A DNA stretch of 64,000 bases from Solen grandis (Eukaryota; Mollusca; Bivalvia; Adapedonta; Solenidae), in NCBI GenBank assembly GCA_021229015.1, contig CM037787.1, forward strand, positions 39,937,037-40,001,036, read 5' to 3'. The notes beneath the pieces are model-generated. The model saw nothing but the letters and a program-made list of their open reading frames with translations, was not told the origin of the DNA and made no database searches. Position 1 is the first letter of the stretch. Every line of letters begins with the position of its first letter. Below are positions 1 to 13,080 of the stretch, in pieces. A program made the position numbers and the translations under genes.

Positions 1-3000
1 CTTTGTATCGCCATAACTAAACACAAACTATCTTTCCTTGAAAATAAAAAATAATTATATTTCAAGAAATTTGTATCTCGCCCCCCCCCCCCTTTTTATA
101 GTTTTTGTTGTCATCTTTAAAGAAGTCGTAAGACTTTCAAAGTATAAAAAGCAACATTTGAATTGTTATTTCATTTTCATACATAATCACGCGTATCTAG
201 CCCCGCCCTCCGCTTCACGTGAATATTAAACATATCATGATATTAGACAACTTATTTGTTCATATTACAAAATTATATGTTATTAATAATATATATACAT
301 TATAATTTTTAATTTTTTTATTATTGAATATAACGCGATACGATTATGGTTTTATCTGATTTGACGAAAAAAAAATAGGATGAATTGTTTTATTTATTTT
401 TAATGGTCTAATGTGTATTTCATCAGAATGGATGTTAATTTCAAGGTCACGTGTTCTCATGCATATTCATGAATAAATTTTATCGTCTTGTAGTTTGATC
501 TGCTATGGTTGATTCCAGTATTCTTTTTTAAGACTATTAATATAAGTAATGGAAGTAATATAGTACATGTTTAGATCCATGCATGAGCTTTTTAAATCAT
601 TTTATAAATCTACTTGGGATAATTTGTATACAGAATACACAACTGTTTTAATAAAGGACACATTTTACGGAAAACAGAAATGAAATACATCGTTTTATAT
701 TCCAAAACATATGTCGTGTTGTTTTTTTTTTCATTTAGTATGTAAAAAGTTATTGTTATCAAAGATAACTAATTTTAAGACAAGAAGACGTCGGTCTAGA
801 AAGTATAATTGCTTACAACAACGTGTGTCAATATTCCTGATATTTACCTGTAGAATAAAATATTTGATGGCACTTTCGATTTGGAACAAAAACACACATA
901 CATAGGATATTAGAAAAAAGAGGAAAAAATAAGATAATTAAGCTTTGCGAGCATTTACAACAGAACGTCACATAAATAATGTATACAACAAGATCAGACG
1001 TTTGTTTTGCATCGTTTATTCATTATTTTTCCTAGGCATCTATAACTTTCTCAGAATTCACCCTGTAGAAAAAAGAGATCTCATGTTTACATAAAGAGTC
1101 AGTCATTTGGTGTCCCGTAAAACTATTGTTTGTCCCTTCCGGAACAATCGTCATCCTCCATTTTTTGTCTTTGTAAAATCATTTGCCCAACATGAATTAA
1201 ACCAGACAACACGACAAAAACACGTCTGTTTATTTGCAAGACACAGTACAGATATTATACAATGATGTTTGGTCACTTTACAAAAAGAAAAAGATACACG
1301 TTTTCTCTATATTTTAATTATCTGCCGGAATCAAATATTTATAATGCATTAATTAATGTTCATTAGGCCGTGAGGTCGATAATGCAATCGAGGCTGGCAG
1401 TGGCAATTAAAAATGCATGACTTTGACGTGATTACACTGTAAATGGAATTTAAAAGCCACATTGTAGTCACCATTCCGCCATTTACATCCAAAGCGAGGC
1501 TATAACTGATACCGATGTGGGAAAGTTTGCAACATGTCTTTTTTTTTTATTTCCTTCCTGCCTTTAAGATTCACTGAATGTTCGGCTACCGGATTGGTAT
1601 ACGATGTAAGGTGTACTTCTAGTTATCCTGATACTAAATAGACATTCGAATGATTGTTAGAGATGTATCTCAAATTTATCTTTAATTTACGCTCATATAT
1701 GAGTTTGACTTTGCTCATTTCATTATCACATATGTATGTGCGTTCAATCAGTTCACTGAACTTGTGATGGTTGGTTTTAACTATTTACACGAGAGAATAG
1801 GGGATTTTACAATATGTGTATTTATTTAAAATGCAAAATTGGAAATTCTTAGATATATCGATTTTAGTTTCAAATTATAGCACAAATGAGTGTGCAAACA
1901 TGGAACATAACAGGATCATTCAATGTTGTTACAGAAATAGCTGATCACCTTGAAATACTGGACTTAAATTGGTGATTTATGTTTCAGACATTTACCGATA
2001 GCGCAATTACAATTTTGTCACCGTGAGAAAATATGAAAGGAAAAAAATGATGAAGGAAAATTGAAATAAAAAAGGGGGGGGCGTTTTAAAATGCAGAAAA
2101 TTAAAAAAAAAATATTCAAATTTATCTAAAAATACATAATAATAATGGCGCAACTTGTAATATGTATTTCTTATTTTTCTTGTATATTGTATTGATGAAA
2201 AGAACAAATTAACGCTTGACTGATAAGGCCAGGAATGTCATTACATTCGACTCGATTTTATTAGTCATTTTTATCATATCTTTTTCATGTACTGTATGAA
2301 AGTATAATCAGAAAAAAAGAACACAAACATTTTATATTTTAGTGAGATATTGTTGCGGAAAAATGACTGACCATATTGTTTCTTTATTATTTGAAATCCG
2401 TTTCTGTTACAGAGGGTTAGATTATGTTCTTTATAAAACTTTATGTTTTCGGATTAGCGTGGAATAAATGGAAAAAAAATGAATACCATGTTTGTTTGTT
2501 TGTTTAAATCCCTTAGACAGCAAAACGTTTCAAAAGTCGATATTAGAGTTATTTTAATCAATAGCGTAACACGCCAAACAAACCAACTGTAATTTGCAAT
2601 TTATGTAATACGGAGGAGATCTTAAAAAAATATTATTCGCTTCCGATCTGGTTCCATTTCCACGACACACTTAGCGCAAAGTAAAACTTATTACTTATAA
2701 GATTATCATATACTTCACCGCTTACCGTACTAAGCGCAAAGTATTACTCAAATATTTAGGGACGAATTTAAATTTCTTGTTTCCAAATAAAAATACCGGT
2801 ACTAAGGCAGCAAATATTGTCAATTTTTAAGGTAATACATGTAAATAAATGTCAACATGTACTTGAAGTGTCCGTGAACATGTTCGTAAAGGAAATTTCT
2901 AACTAATTTAAGAATTTTAGTATTGTTCAGCGCTAAGTAATGATGCTGGAATTCAAGCCTGTTTTCCATACAAAGATTGGATTGTGTAATACATTCCACT

Positions 3001-3019
3001 CTGTCATCAACCATGTTTT
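1..3019. other. AT-rich intergenic sequence, no gene seen
   Basis: I see no convincing exon here. There are short homopolymers (C13 near 80-92, G8 near 2074-2081). Two related palindrome-like motifs built on CTTAGCGC/GCGCTAAG occur near 2668, 2730 and 2930 and recur in the body of the SINE family B copies further on. A GC-richer patch at about 1330-1520 has balanced, non-repetitive sequence with several ATTA-type homeodomain core sites; it may be regulatory, but this is only an impression. Confidence 0.5.
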
Positions 3020-3240
3020 CAACCTACCTTCCTGACAGTACACCGTAGAAAACGTCGATTTAATCAAGGTGCCCATCTCAGGCACCTGGGCGCTGTCAGA
3101 CCGGGAGATTTACGGCTGATTAAATCAAGTCTGACCTGTCACACGCCATTGTTTTATGCCAGCAACCACCTGCTGCAGAGTCTGGTCGTGGAATACATTG
3201 CTTTCACACCACCGACAATGTTGTATATATTAACATTGCC
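3020..3240. promoter_or_regulatory. Candidate conserved non-coding element
   Basis: A GC-richer, complex island in an AT-rich desert. It contains no open frame with coding character, no repeat match elsewhere in the window, two TTTAATC/GATTAAAT sites in opposite orientation (about 3059 and 3118), E-box-like CACCTG and CAGGTG-type sites, and CTGTCA/TGACAG Meis/TGIF-like cores. This is the kind of composition seen in developmental enhancers, but conservation cannot be tested here. Confidence 0.25.
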
Positions 3241-3899
3241 ACACCTTCTTTGGATGCATTTTACATAACCAGAATTTTTTTTTATTTTTCTCGGGTTAAG
3301 CTAGACTTATTAAGATTTGCTTCCTTAATAAAATAGTGTATGTGTGTCATTAAAAATAAGAATTATTGTAAAATTATATAACACCAGCTAAACAAAAAAA
3401 TAAATAAATCTTTTAGATATTAATGGAATTAGAACTATTAATGGAAAATGCAATCTAGCATTGAGAGAAGTGGAACAAAATGTAAATATAGCACATACAA
3501 TACCGCAAATACCGGCGGGAGGGTATAAATTCTCGGGTTGACACGAAGTTCGGGTAATCGAAACATGATATTGTTTTTAGTTTTATGGAAAGTAATTGAT
3601 GTCTAGTTCCCTAGAAAGGGCTTGACATTAATGGAAGATAGTAAGAAAGGGCGTGCACTATATATGAACTAGGAAAAGTTCTCGGATTATGCGTGGTATT
3701 CAGATAATCGCTCATTGGAGTATATCATTATACCAGTACTTTGTAAATATGCAAATGATTGGTAAGATGTTCGCCGTGTCAGTTTACAAAGAAACTCATG
3801 TCTAATGTTACATGACAGGGTCTTTGTATCTAAAGGATATGCCTTTACCGTTTAATTATGTTTTTAAAACTTCTTACTGAAGGATTAAACAGACAACAG
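3241..3899. other. Intergenic, nothing recognised
   Basis: AT-rich sequence with no exon, no RNA gene and no repeat shared with other parts of the window. Confidence 0.5.
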
Positions 3900-4480
3900 A
3901 AATTTCCCCCTATCAGAATGTCTTACTGAGGCGTTCACTGCCTCTAACAGCGTGCCAACGTGCCGCTAACCCCTGATGGTTTGGAGGAAACACAAACGCA
4001 AATTAGCGTAATATAAAAATTGATCACTTCGCTCTCGATTCATTTAGGGCATTTATCTCCGCTAAAACAAGTGTAATGCCGTTTCCGTTCCGAAAACAAC
4101 AAATGCATTGGAAACAATGATGCTTTCACTAACGACGCGGCCGGCTCGCTGATAGGCGACTTCCTGTATTGTATGTAAAATGGTTTCCGATATCAGCGCT
4201 GGTTTCCTGCCAAAGGAAAACGTCAACAGCAGGACCATATCGCTGCCCTGCATCTCGGCAAACGCTACATTAACGGCCCATGGGACGGAAAATTAAAACA
4301 TATCCGCTATGACGGTAGCCATAAAGAAGAACGAAACGGTCTGCGACTAATTAAAACTTCGCGTGATACGCTGACATAATGTATCCGGTACCTGGCGAAG
4401 TAGCTTTTAATTTTCCCGCAATTGATCGCCGTCCAAGTTTTATATTAAGATGAAATAGATTTTATTTCAAGTTGACGCTT
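3900..4480. promoter_or_regulatory. Candidate conserved non-coding element
   Basis: About 580 bp of higher GC, complex sequence with several TAATTA/AATTAA cores and no repeat relationship to the rest of the window. Short open frames exist on both strands but none resembles a known protein and none has convincing splice sites. An old regulatory element is the best reading; a decayed unknown repeat is the alternative. Confidence 0.25.
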
Positions 4481-5261
4481 ATCGCTGCGAGACATGGGCT
4501 GCACGTGCTTGCGGCATTGTTTGAGAGAAGGTAACTTTAAAGTCGGCTTCAGATAGAGCGATATCACCACTGCTAATTGCCGTTCTTCGCATCAATTGAC
4601 AATCCTTTTTAGCGACTTTAAAGCATGTTTTACGGTTATTCGGTGTATATGCTTTATTTTGTATTGTTTTGAAGCTAATTAATGAGGTTATATATTCTAA
4701 TGACCGGTATCTTTTTGATGTCCTGTGAATGTCGCAATGTGATCTGAAAGATAGCGGTTGGAGTGATCGATGCTTTGGCTCACATCTCTCCATTCTCTCA
4801 CTGTCTGTAGCAGTGTATTCTTCCGAATTAGTGGTCCGTGCTTCACGAAACAATTCACAAGTCGAACAAGTCACATATTTGATGTAATTGTGAAATTCTG
4901 TACAATCTTTTCATCAAAATGTATAACGTTTATTTTGTATATACAAACATTTTCTTTGGCATTAAGTATTGTCGATTTCTCCTTTGGGCGTATTCGTGAG
5001 TACTTTATATATTAGTGCAGTCGTGATCTGGATGACTAGAGTAAATGAAATGACATATTTTATGGGGTTTATATTCTTGAATAAATTACTCCACGAATAA
5101 AATAAAATTAGTCACCAACGAAAATGAGTTCACGATATAATTGTGGGCATGCTCTAAGAAATGTAACCACTATGTCTGATATTCGAGGAAAAAATAATCC
5201 ATACAATTATAAATAACGGAAGCCCCTTGGAAGTGAATGCCTTTACAGTATATCGATAAAA
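4481..5261. other. Intergenic, unrecognised open frame only
   Basis: A 131-codon open frame lies on the minus strand at 4479-4874. Its translation has no domain I recognise, low-complexity Ser/Thr/Arg content, and no splice context. I treat it as a chance open frame. Confidence 0.45.
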
Positions 5262-5354
5262 AACAACAACAAAACAACAACACACAAAAACAAAAAAACA
5301 CAAAAAAACCACAAAAAAACAACAACAACAACAACAAAAAAAAACAAAAACAAC
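5262..5354. repeat. A/C low-complexity tract, (AAC)n-like
   Basis: Nearly pure A and C on the plus strand, with runs of AAC and AAAAAC units. Confidence 0.85.
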
Positions 5355-5494
5355 ATGCCAAACATTCATACAGTAATCCTAAATTCTTTTTGAGACATTC
5401 TGACTATTCGGGATTCAGAAAACTTCAGATCATTTTTCTCTGGATGTATTGTAATATACCATATACTCCATGCCAAAATATATGCTCAGCTATT

Positions 5495-5496
<2 letters not shown>

Positions 5497-5528
<32 letters not shown>

Positions 5529-5572
5529 GTAACAATAATAATTATTATTATTATTTTATTATCATTATTATA
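5497..5572. repeat. Compound (AAT)n / (ATT)n microsatellite
   Basis: About 12 AAT units are followed by interrupted AAT, then ATT units, so the tract is self-complementary overall. Confidence 0.9.
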
Positions 5573-6193
5573 GCAAGTAATTATTTTTTATTTTAATTTT
5601 TATTTTTTTTAATAATCCAATTTTCACAACCGTAACAAAAAAAAACATATGTCTTGTTTATTTCTTCTTTTTTTTTAATGTTTTATGTGTTTGTCTAGAT
5701 AACCGAGGATGTCATGGTCTCCTAGTATGCTGAGAATTGTACTGTGATTTTTTTTCAATATTTATACAAGTACATATTCTAGCAATAAAAAGGACTTCAA
5801 AGCCGGCCATTTTGTTATTGTTGAACGGTATACAGTCCCAACGGAGAGTGTTTATCTAGACTGAGTGTCGATAGATAGATATCATCCCTCTATTTTTTAA
5901 TAGTGATATTTGTAAATAGTGTTGGAACACTGGGTAAATATCCCAGATACTGTGCATGTATTGATTAACTTGATGTATTTGTTTCATCCAGCCTCAGTTT
6001 TTTTATTATTTATTTTTTTCTTATGGTTGGTATTTCTGACAAATTCATAAACGTTCCAAAGGCAAATAAATGAACAAAAAAACTCAAAATAAGAAAGGAT
6101 ATAAATTGTCTGGCGAAAAATGTTTTATCATAACACTTTTGAGGAGCTTGTGTATGAATGAGAAAAAATAATAAAGCGTTCACTTCCCTGTAC
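5573..6193. other. Intergenic, nothing recognised
   Basis: AT-rich sequence without exon, RNA or repeat signals beyond short homopolymers. Confidence 0.5.
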
Positions 6194-6238
6194 GTAAGTA
6201 AGTAAGTAAGTAAGTAAGTAAGTGAATGAATGAATGAA

Positions 6239-6309
<71 letters not shown>
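6194..6309. repeat. Compound tetranucleotide microsatellite
   Basis: Three adjoining blocks change by single substitutions: (AAGT)n at about 6194-6222, (AATG)n at 6222-6238, then (AAAT)n to 6309. This is typical of stepwise microsatellite birth from one seed. Confidence 0.95.
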
Positions 6310-8987
6310 AATAAAACCGCCTTACTGTTTTTTATATGCCGTAAATGTTTCAAAGAAAATGCGGATTTTCTAAATTTCAGAACCATATCTTGATTTGTCA
6401 CATTGTCATATTTCAAATACAAAAATGTACGATGATAATTAATTAATATTTTGAATAATACTATAACATCAAGTGATTCCATATTAGTGAGAAGTTCTAA
6501 ATTATCTCTGAAGCTTTAACAGCCGCAGCTAACGAGTATATGTGGCTAGGTTAAGATTTTTAAGCAGCCGTTAAAAGCTCATGACTGCACGTATTTGGCA
6601 AGTTAGATAATAGTACCTATTTTAAATTCAATATTGACAGGAGCAGAGCGGTTGCAGAACAAGCCAGATAAGATCACCGGTTTTCGCGGTGTTGGTAATT
6701 ACAATCCTTATCTCCGATCTAGAAGAGTAGCTTCCGGTGATGAAATACACACAACTCTGTGTCAACAGCAGTGGAATTATATATCCTAGACTAATATTAT
6801 TTTCTGCCCATAAGTAGATAAACTTTATATATAGGACGTATTTGGATTCTACAAACAAAATCAATACACATAGAAGCTTTATCAGTCCTATCGGGCAACT
6901 TAAATTGCAATTGCCAATAAATGTTAACTTACCGGTAAGTAACTTCACCTAAATTCGTGCAATTCATGCCTTAGTTGATACCGCATAGATTTAGAAACAC
7001 GTTCAACTATATTTGATTTCAGTTTATTCTGAATTTCATAATTAAATCTTCATTTCTTTAAAATAGAATTATTATTTACGAATAAATGTGGGAATGGTAA
7101 ATTAACGCGAAAAATAAATTTAGAGTTTATTATTTGTCAGTGCTTTCTGATCAATGTCAACGAATTAGCAACTGGAAATAAATAAAAATGTTAATTAACA
7201 TACAGGGAGTCAGATTTAGTATACCGAATTGTTTAAGGTACATTTTATTTTTCTTCAATCGCGTCTTATATTTGCATCTGATTCACGTCTGAATTCTCCT
7301 GGGAAATGCATTCAGGACCCGCTGTGTATTTCTACGGGGCCTCACGGCAGTAACCAGTAGCGGGGTGGCGCGATTAATATCGTAGGTCCACATTTACTGA
7401 CACTGCAAGTCTTGTAATTACGTCTTTAATTTTTAATTGTCGGAATATTTCATTGAGCTTTGAAATATTAAACTCTCGCACTCCTGTTTTGAACACAACG
7501 AAATGCGTTTGGCATTCAACCTGTTTTTAGGTGGAATCCTGAAATTCCTTAAAAGACACGTATTTCGATCTCATTTTAGCAACCAAGTGAGATAAGCGGG
7601 CACTTTTTTATGTTCACACTTTAAATTCTATTCATTTTAGCTTGAATTGACAGAAAGCGATCTCGATTCTTAAAATCTGGTTGGTTCTGATAATTGTACC
7701 GCGTGATCTTTTTGCTGTTGCCATGGTGAAACCCTTCTTGATCTGATATACATTCTCATAAAACGTCGGACGTTGGATCGAACTCGGGTTGCATTGCGTA
7801 AACCGCTACTCTTTTCGTCACCTTTTCCCTGTATCTTCAACATTTTTTTTTTATTTCTTGATTGGCTGCTTAAAACATGTGTTGTGCCGCTTTTTCTGGT
7901 ATAACGGACACCGTGTGTTAATGGGGATTCTAAAATAGAATGAAAGAGATGATCACTTTTTATGTCCAGCCTTTATTTGTTTTCACTTCGGTCAGTGGAG
8001 AATACTCATATTTTATAACAATAAAAGAAAATGAAAAATGTAATCCGATATCAAGTAATGTGTATGAGCTCGAATGATTTCATGATTAATAAACGTTATA
8101 TAAAACGTATTTAGAAACAAACGTATTTTCCTTTTTTATTTAACAAATTAAACTCGACATGTATGACGGTATGATTTAACCATACACCATAATACAAGAA
8201 CTACAAATTTAAACATAACCGAAAAGTACAATTACGTTTCTTTTTGACTATTACTCGCATGAGAAATAATTCGTGCTCATATATTTTCTAAGACGTGTAT
8301 ACAATTCAAAGATAAAACATAATAAACTATATTTATAATCCAAACTGTTCAATTAGATATTCTACTCAGTAATCTAAAATCAATGTTACTACACAGTTTT
8401 CCAACTTATACACATTTCACATATCAATATGATTGTTTCCCTCATCGCATACTTAACATTTTTTTTCTTATATATTCTGAATGTGCAGTTATTATTTAAC
8501 TATTTTCCAGTAACACTATTAAGTTATTTAATAGTATTTAAAGTCTAATAACTATGGAAAATCGTATTACTAAACAGTTTTTAAACTTGTATTCAGAATT
8601 AATCATTAACATAATATCTCATTTTACCAAAAAGGTGTTCAAGAATATCAACATCTATTTACACATAAAAATAAGAACATATCGTAGTAATTACTTAAAT
8701 GTTTACAAAGAAAATCAACTATATAATAACTGCAGACAAAAATAAGAAGATAATGTAGTAAGAAATTAATTGACTAGAGAGAAAATTCGGTTATTGATGG
8801 TTTCAATATTTGTTTTTATTCAAAACTGGTTCACGACTGAAGAAATCAAATTTATCTCACGGTTAGAGACATACTAGTTAGTTGCTATATTTCACTTGAA
8901 TCACTTAATGCAAAAAAAAAATAATATCGCATTAGCTTAATAACGTGTTCTTTCATTGGACTTGCACTTTGTCCACGTGTGGCATAC
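6310..8987. other. Intergenic with one GC-richer island
   Basis: No gene is seen. The island at about 7260-7420 is complex and GC-richer and could be regulatory. GTTGCCATGG at 7727-7736 is a good RFX half-site (X-box type). The rest is AT-rich without recognisable repeats. Confidence 0.4.
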
Positions 8988-9018
8988 GCAGCAGCAGCAG
9001 CAGCAGCAGCACAGCAGC

Positions 9019-9054
<36 letters not shown>
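8988..9054. repeat. (CAG)n then (CAA)n trinucleotide repeat
   Basis: About eight CAG/GCA units pass into about twelve CAA units. Open frames across it give poly-Ala or poly-Cys on the minus strand, with no protein context. Confidence 0.95.
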
Positions 9055-9055
<1 letters not shown>

Positions 9056-9162
9056 TTCTTTACAAGCTGAATATTGTCCCCACCCATACGGAAAATAAAG
9101 AAAGATGGAAGGCAGACTAAGTTTTGATACAGGTATGAAAGTGTTTTCTGAGGTTACTTTCA

Positions 9163-9190
<28 letters not shown>
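9163..9190. repeat. Poly(T), 28 bases
   Basis: Uninterrupted T28. It could be the poly(A) of a minus-strand retroposed sequence, but no recognisable retroposon body adjoins it. Confidence 0.9.
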
Positions 9191-9193
<3 letters not shown>

Positions 9194-10267
9194 TCAGATG
9201 ATAAGATAAAAAGATAGAAAAATTATTCCTAACCGCTGAGCAAAAAATATTTAAAAATACGGAATACATGTATATTTTGTCTTAGAAATATAATTTTACT
9301 TTTATCGTTATTATAATAATTGTTATGATGCAGTCCAATTTCAAAATTCTATCTTTATTTATAGTTATAAGGATTTAAATGATATAATTTTGGGTAAATG
9401 TAGCAAAACAGGTAGCAGTCGTCTTTACCATTCAAGAGGGTCATCTATTTTGTCCTGGTCTTCGGTCGGACTGTGCCTGATTGTGTCCGAGATATATACC
9501 TCTCATTCACCCTGACGAGTGATCGGAACCCTTGGTGTCGATCGCACATTTATATGAACGATAATGCTTTTTATCATTTACTCTTTTAAGTTGATGGGGT
9601 GTAATTTATTCAGTAAAGAGCGCAATAATATTGGAGTGAAACCAATCCACTGATTTCCCCAGGCGCCTGTCACACTCGGGTGAGACGCGGCGACCGCTCT
9701 CAAATATCGCTCAACTAGAAATATCGCGGAGTATCGTTGTCGTCTGCGAATCAGTATGCATCTAGATGGCGGGAACAATTTTCAATCAAAGTGTCTTTTG
9801 ATAGATTCTTTTTTTTCTTTTGCGACAGAAGAAAAGAGGGAAAAATGTCTGAGTGCGCCCATCAAAGTCGAAAAGGACTCCCAGCGGATTTTGAAGTGGA
9901 TAAGTGTTTGAAAAAAAATGTCACTAGAGGTCGCTTCCTGTTGGACCATCAACTTTACAGGGGACCTGAATACACTGAAAGAAACACGTTTTTTTTTCTT
10001 CTCTTATTAATAAACGTTTGTAGATCATTGCATCTATGGCTGTATTTCTAACGGTATATATACATATTTCAAGATACTTAATACATGTACAATATATATA
10101 TCGTCCTGAAGGTCAATCTATACGCTAGCCACAAATGGTCACGTGACAAAACCAAATATTACAGCCAGATGATGGCACCTCGTTTGTGATACCATCTGGT
10201 TTCCCGTCGTGCTCTGAATGTTAAGCAATATACATTTTAAAATAGCTCTACTACATAGTAATAGCTC
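9191..10267. other. Intergenic with complex island at 9430-9780
   Basis: The 9430-9780 stretch is GC-richer with open frames on both strands, none recognisable. A small hairpin with 7-bp arms (CCAGATG/CATCTGG) lies at 10165-10199. Confidence 0.35.
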
Positions 10268-10438
10268 CACTGTAAAACCATTAGTTTTCGCTGAAAGTAA
10301 AATTCGTTGGGACTGTACATAAGGGAAATTTCGTGGGGTACACTTATTCGTGGATTTGTGATATAGTAAACGTGAGGTTATGAAATTTACAGATTACCTC
10401 CACTTTGGTGTCCCAGGAATATTTATGATTTCACAGTG
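10268..10438. mobile_element. Short MITE with CACTGT-type inverted ends
   Basis: The left end reads CACTGTAAAACCAT and the right end, read inwards on the other strand, reads CACTGTGAAATCAT: 12 of 14 positions match. The 171-bp interior is rich in TTTCG and TTCGTGG words, which also occur near 11600-11670. No clear target duplication is visible, so the superfamily is not assigned. Confidence 0.5.
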
Positions 10439-11390
10439 TGTGAACATTTCTCAGCACAGCGTTCCATGTGCGATTCCGGGTGTCACACATAGGTAGAATG
10501 GTGGTGTCCTTCTGTTACAACAGGTATCGGGGTAGGTGAAATTCATGTAGTATGTGAAACATCAAACGAATGTTGTTAAACGGATGGTTTCGCAATCGAT
10601 GTAAACTCATGAAAGCTTAAGAGATTTAGGAAATACCTTCCCAAGTTTTTGTTTAGTTCCCTAATCTCACCGTTAGGTTTATATATTTGATCTTTGAGGG
10701 AGTTGTCTAGTTTCCCCAAAGTGCTAGGGTCTTTACGTCTCTTTAGTCTACTCTTTGATGGAGTAAATTGGAGAAAAGTAACTTTGCAGCTTCGTTTTTC
10801 TTCTTTTATTTTTATTATTTCATTGTAATTTTCTATAATATTGCCAGTTTCTTATTTTATTGGTCAGGTTGCATGTACCCAGCCAGACGTACAACCATTT
10901 GTCCCCGTGTCTCCTGATCTTTGAGCAATGGATGGTTCCTAAACTGTCATTCATTACATTAATGGCATATCCAACCAGTGTAAGTGTGAAGCACATGGTG
11001 AACGGTTGACCTACTTTACACAAAAGAACATGTGCTTTTTGTTTATGATACTGTTTGTGAGCACTTGACCTAGGTATGAATAGGACCTGTCAAATTATCA
11101 ATAGGGGGAGGAGTAATGCACAAATTGCGGAACCGTCCATAGTTTGTTTCAGCCAATTTTGCTATTTTCTACTTTTGCACCATACAAGTTATTTTTCGTT
11201 TTTGTGAATGGCATGTCTTTGAAGCCAATTTCCTTTGCTGTCCGAAATTTTATTTTGTTTTCATTTGGATTGGTTTTAAAAATTTTTTTTAAAATTTTTT
11301 TTTTTACGCATTTGGTGTTTACATGATAATCGCTGCGTTATATCAAAACAATTCCTATCTAGTTTAAACGTAGTCTTTTATTTGGGGAAG
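10439..11390. other. Intergenic, nothing recognised
   Basis: No exon or RNA signals. The T-rich open frame at 11144-11326 is low-complexity. Confidence 0.45.
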
Positions 11391-11545
11391 TTTTTACAAC
11401 TTATACTAATCCCTCTCGACTGTTTCTGGCTTAGACCAGTACTTTGCGCCCGGGAAGGCCATGAAAAAAAACCTTTCTATAATGGATTTCGAACCCGTAA
11501 CCTTAGATCTAGTAATCATGTATGTAAACACCGGACCACGGTACC
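11391..11545 (-). mobile_element. tRNA-derived SINE, family A
   Basis: Read on the minus strand, the copy begins with a tRNA-like head: a box-A-like TGGTCC block near the 5' end and a box B of GGGTTCGAAATCC type. Then follow the family core (GGGCGCAAAGTACTGGTC) and the tail ending in GATTAGTATAAGTTGTAAAA. At least eight other copies in the window share this order, which defines the family. Box A and box B spacing fits an RNA polymerase III promoter from a tRNA ancestor. Confidence 0.75.
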
Positions 11546-11992
11546 TTCCAATCTCCAATGACCACATTATTGTTTAGTTTAACAAGTACAATGAATTCAC
11601 TCATTTTCGTTGATATTAAATTTCGTTGATTATGCACTTGTCGAAACTGAGGCCCCATATTTATTCGTGACGATCAAATTAGAAATTATTTTCATAATTG
11701 CTTAAATGTTTACATGTAAAATCAAGAGAAAGTCCACGTCGACAAATCAGACCTGGTCAACGATGATTATTGGACAGAAGTTCTTTTCAAACGTATTTGC
11801 GTATTAAGTAAAAGACACAAGTTGAACGGCTTTTCCCTACTAATCTATCGATAAAGTTAAGTACCTAGAGAATGTGGTATTTGTAGAATTTCAAGTCGGT
11901 TTGAATCGTCAATGAAATACTACTACTACTACTGCTACTACTACATCAGTTCTTATCGTTACAGCCATCTTCCGTAATGATTTGTCGACGTT
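11546..11992. repeat. Intergenic with a short (CTA)n repeat
   Basis: (CTA)n, about nine units with one interruption, lies at 11918-11945. The 11580-11680 stretch repeats words such as TTTCGTTGAT shared with the MITE near 10.3 kb. No gene is seen. Confidence 0.5.
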
Positions 11993-11993
11993 G

Positions 11994-12070
<77 letters not shown>
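11993..12070. repeat. (CAAT)n microsatellite
   Basis: About 19 uninterrupted tetranucleotide units. Confidence 0.97.
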
Positions 12071-12072
<2 letters not shown>

Positions 12073-12945
12073 CAGGAAATGAGTGGTGATATCAATCAAT
12101 TGTCAAACCTCACGATGGCCTTCCTCAATTTAATCTATTCCAGATTGATCAAGATTCAGTAAAATATCTCTATCATGTCTACCAGTGACGCAAACATCAT
12201 AAACCCACTCGGTGAGGTGTTAGATTTGATTTAAGTTGCGTTAGGGCAATAAATCGCCATCATTTTAAGGAAAATAACGAAATTAAATATGAAATATTAA
12301 GAACGCCATTGCCCGTGACACGGTTTATACATTCATTTATCTAGTGTAAAGGAAGGAAATAAACTTAACTTGCTAAATCGAACGGAAAATATAAATTTTG
12401 AGAAAATGATTTAAAGATACGGTCGAAAACGAGAGAACAAATAAGTATGTCAAATACATGTTGTTGGTGAAATTATGTTATTTGTAGTTGCAACAAGATA
12501 ATATATACATGTATGTACATTTGCGCTGTTTAATGCTATCGGAATAGATATAATAAAGGGATTGTAAAATATCATATCAACTGCTAAGACAACATTTAAA
12601 AAACCTATCTATTATTTCGTTGATTTTGCAATTTATGCTGACATCATCTCAACGTTAACTCGGTTGGACCAGTGCTTTGTGCGATTTTACCTAAAAGTCA
12701 ACACATGTTCCTCATGCATGTATATATACATGTACTAGCAGGAATACAAAAGTAACTTTAACCAAGAAATGCAGATACAACTGCAGATTCAAAATAGGAA
12801 CTGTTTTTCAACTATACAGTCGCAGGTAAATATATTAGTTACAATTCTATTGTAAAGTATTAATTGTGATTTTGGATAGAAAATTCAAAATGCAGTTGTA
12901 ACTACGAATATAATGACAGTTCTAGCTTTATCTCAAATATAGTCG
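12071..12945. other. Intergenic with a SINE family A fragment
   Basis: A short piece at about 12650-12700 matches the family A core (TTGGACCAGTGCTTTG) on the minus strand. From about 12770 onward, words such as GCAGTTGTAACTA foreshadow the satellite that follows. No gene is seen. Confidence 0.45.
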
Positions 12946-13080
12946 CAACTGTATATTTATAGTCAAGACTATACTTTTTATAGTCGCAACTGTATATTTA
13001 TAGTCATAACTGTATATTTATAGTCATAACTGTATACTTATAGTCGCAACTGTTTATTTACAGTTATAAGTGTATATTTA
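12946..13080. repeat. Satellite part 1: 22-bp units
   Basis: About six diverged units of TATAGTCGCAACTGTATATT type. This is the simplest form of the core AGTYRYAACTGTAT that also builds the adjacent 49-bp and 28-bp arrays. Confidence 0.85.

Noticed and set aside
4479..4874. 131-codon minus-strand open frame
   Set aside because: No recognisable domain, no splice context, and it overlaps sequence with non-coding character.
5154..5596. Open frames rich in Cys/Phe or Asn/Lys
   Set aside because: They are translations of the A/C low-complexity tract and AAT repeats.
8885..9163. Open frame with poly-Cys and poly-Ala
   Set aside because: Produced by the (CAG)n(CAA)n repeat read on the minus strand.
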